From Micrococcus endophyticus (GTDB taxonomy: Bacteria; Actinomycetota; Actinomycetes; Actinomycetales; Micrococcaceae), in contig NZ_JACHMW010000001.1 of the NCBI RefSeq assembly GCF_014205115.1, forward strand, positions 1,922,001 through 1,986,000: a DNA stretch of 64,000 nt. The letters run 5' to 3'. Every line of letters starts with the position of its first letter. The stretch's first letter is position 1. The notes under the pieces are model-generated. The model saw only the letters and a list, made by a program, of their open reading frames with translations, did not search any database and was not told where the DNA came from. This document shows positions 63,125 to 64,000 of the stretch, piece by piece. Made by a program: the position numbers and the translations under genes.

Positions 63125-64000
63125 ATGTCCCATCCCACGCCCGCACGCCGCCGCCTCCCCCTGGTCGCCGGCGTCGCCGCCCTCGCCCTGGTCCTGGCCG
63201 GCTGCGCCGACGGCGGCCAGCCCGGCGAGCCCGCCTCGACGGCGGTCCCCGCCCCCAGCGCATCCGCCGGCTCCCCCGCCGCGGGCTCCGCCCCCGCGAC
63301 CCCCACGGACCCGGCCTCGATCGCCGCCTCCCGCGTGCGCGAGGCACGCGAGTCGGCCTCCGCCGAGGGCACGCCCCGCGCCCAGCCGCGCCAGGCCCTG
63401 GAGACGCTCGGCCCCGGCATCCGGGACGGCGCCGCCACCACCGCCTGGGAGAACACCGCCGCCGTGCGCAACGACACGGTCTCCGTGATGGACTGCACCC
63501 GCGACGTCCTGGACCAGCGCACCCTGGACGCCGTGGCCACCCACATCCCGGACGGCTCCAACATCGAGATCGTCCAGCTCTTCGCCTCCCAGGACGAGAC
63601 GCACGAGTTCCTCACCTGCGTGTACAACGGCTACTTCGAGTACAGCCCCGGCATGCCGCTGGCCCAGGTGCAATACCAGCACAACCTCGACAGCACCCGC
63701 CTGGACTGGTGCGAGGACGAGCCGGCCACCGTGGCGGACGAGTACACCTTCGACCCGGAGACCGGGAAGGGCCTGCTCGCCCTCCTGCGCCCCGGCATGA
63801 TCGGCGGCCAGGACGGCGCCCCCCTCATGCCGCAGCGCACCGCCTGGGCCTGCAGCGAGGACGGCACCGAGCTGGTCTCCGTGACCATGGGCTCCATGGA
63901 GGGCTACGGCGACGCCAACGGCGGCCTCACCCAGGTGGAGAACTCGCCCGTGGCGGGGAGCACCACGCTCGTCACCCAGGCGCGCGACCACCTCGCGGAC
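63125..64000 (+). CDS. Lipoprotein of unknown function, 3' end beyond the window
   Basis: ATG 63125 follows AAGGAG at a 9-base distance and opens a frame that is still open at the window end (292 codons). A lipoprotein signal peptide (RRRLPLVAGVAALALVLAGC) has a perfect lipobox LAGC, with Cys at residue 27. A low-complexity Ala/Pro/Ser linker (about 30-75) follows, then an acidic folded domain with four Cys (about 124, 161, 197 and 246) that could form two disulfides, and Trp/Tyr-rich strands such as LTCVYNGYFEYSPGMP. Resembles secreted substrate-binding or stress lipoproteins of Micrococcaceae, but no named family is recognised. Confidence 0.75.
   Translation, partial: MSHPTPARRRLPLVAGVAALALVLAGCADGGQPGEPASTAVPAPSASAGSPAAGSAPATPTDPASIAASRVREARESASAEGTPRAQPRQALETLGPGIRDGAATTAWENTAAVRNDTVSVMDCTRDVLDQRTLDAVATHIPDGSNIEIVQLFASQDETHEFLTCVYNGYFEYSPGMPLAQVQYQHNLDSTRLDWCEDEPATVADEYTFDPETGKGLLALLRPGMIGGQDGAPLMPQRTAWACSEDGTELVSVTMGSMEGYGDANGGLTQVENSPVAGSTTLVTQARDHLAD

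Overview
The window is high-GC DNA with actinobacterial gene content (LanKC, a GAP-type lipid exporter, DUF3151, a BioB/BioQ-box arrangement, an IclR-linked hut set). A Micrococcaceae member, probably Micrococcus, is the best guess, but no rRNA or other taxonomic marker is present.

Layout: (1) 1-7141 is core genome: an EamA exporter cut by the window edge, a lipid kinase, a DUF1648 membrane protein, a phosphoesterase, an unknown secreted protein with a small membrane partner, metY and a CoA-binding protein. (2) 7292-28448 is a run of 19 genes, all on the minus strand, that reads as a class III lanthipeptide cluster of the lipolanthine type. Working from its 5' end, it holds an ABC exporter, a short secreted Cys peptide, a two-component system, a GAP-type exporter, an adenylation-ALDH fusion, a ketosynthase, a ThDP enzyme, LanKC, a GNAT acyltransferase, two 28-residue precursor peptides, a tricorn-like S41 protease, a MacB-type ABC pair, a LanD flavoprotein decarboxylase and a third ABC exporter. 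(3) 28626-39551 holds histidine catabolism: hutG, then a GntR/flavin-reductase/MFS module, then hutH, hutI, a permease, hutU and an IclR regulator. (4) 39549-48248 holds a candidate small RNA, a nitrilase-fold amidase, a large catalase, purA, a decayed FAD monooxygenase, and bioB with a small Cys-rich partner. (5) 48387-50928 is a short accessory segment bounded by copies of a 50-bp repeat and carrying an ApeA-like HEPN gene. (6) 51057-60845 is a copper and ion-transport island in visible decay: a truncated NuoN-like gene, a K+ channel, an APC permease, a multicopper oxidase, a DUF305 gene with two stop codons, a CopZ-like protein under a CsoR-like site, a frameshifted kinase, and a response regulator cut by an IS3-family element. 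(7) 61035-64000 returns to core-like genes: an atoE fragment, tdk, DUF3151 and a lipoprotein that runs off the window.

How the cluster may work (inference): LanKC phosphorylates and eliminates Ser/Thr in the short cores and cyclises them. LanD decarboxylates the C-terminal Cys, which would give an avionin-like ring. The protease trims the leader, and the GNAT transfers an acyl group made by the adenylation-ALDH, ketosynthase and ThDP enzymes. GAP and ABC proteins would export the lipopeptide, and the DesK/NarL-like two-component system would control it. The lack of PKS modules and the presence of the ALDH fusion and ThDP enzyme set it apart from the lipolanthine clusters I know of (microvionin, goadvionin).
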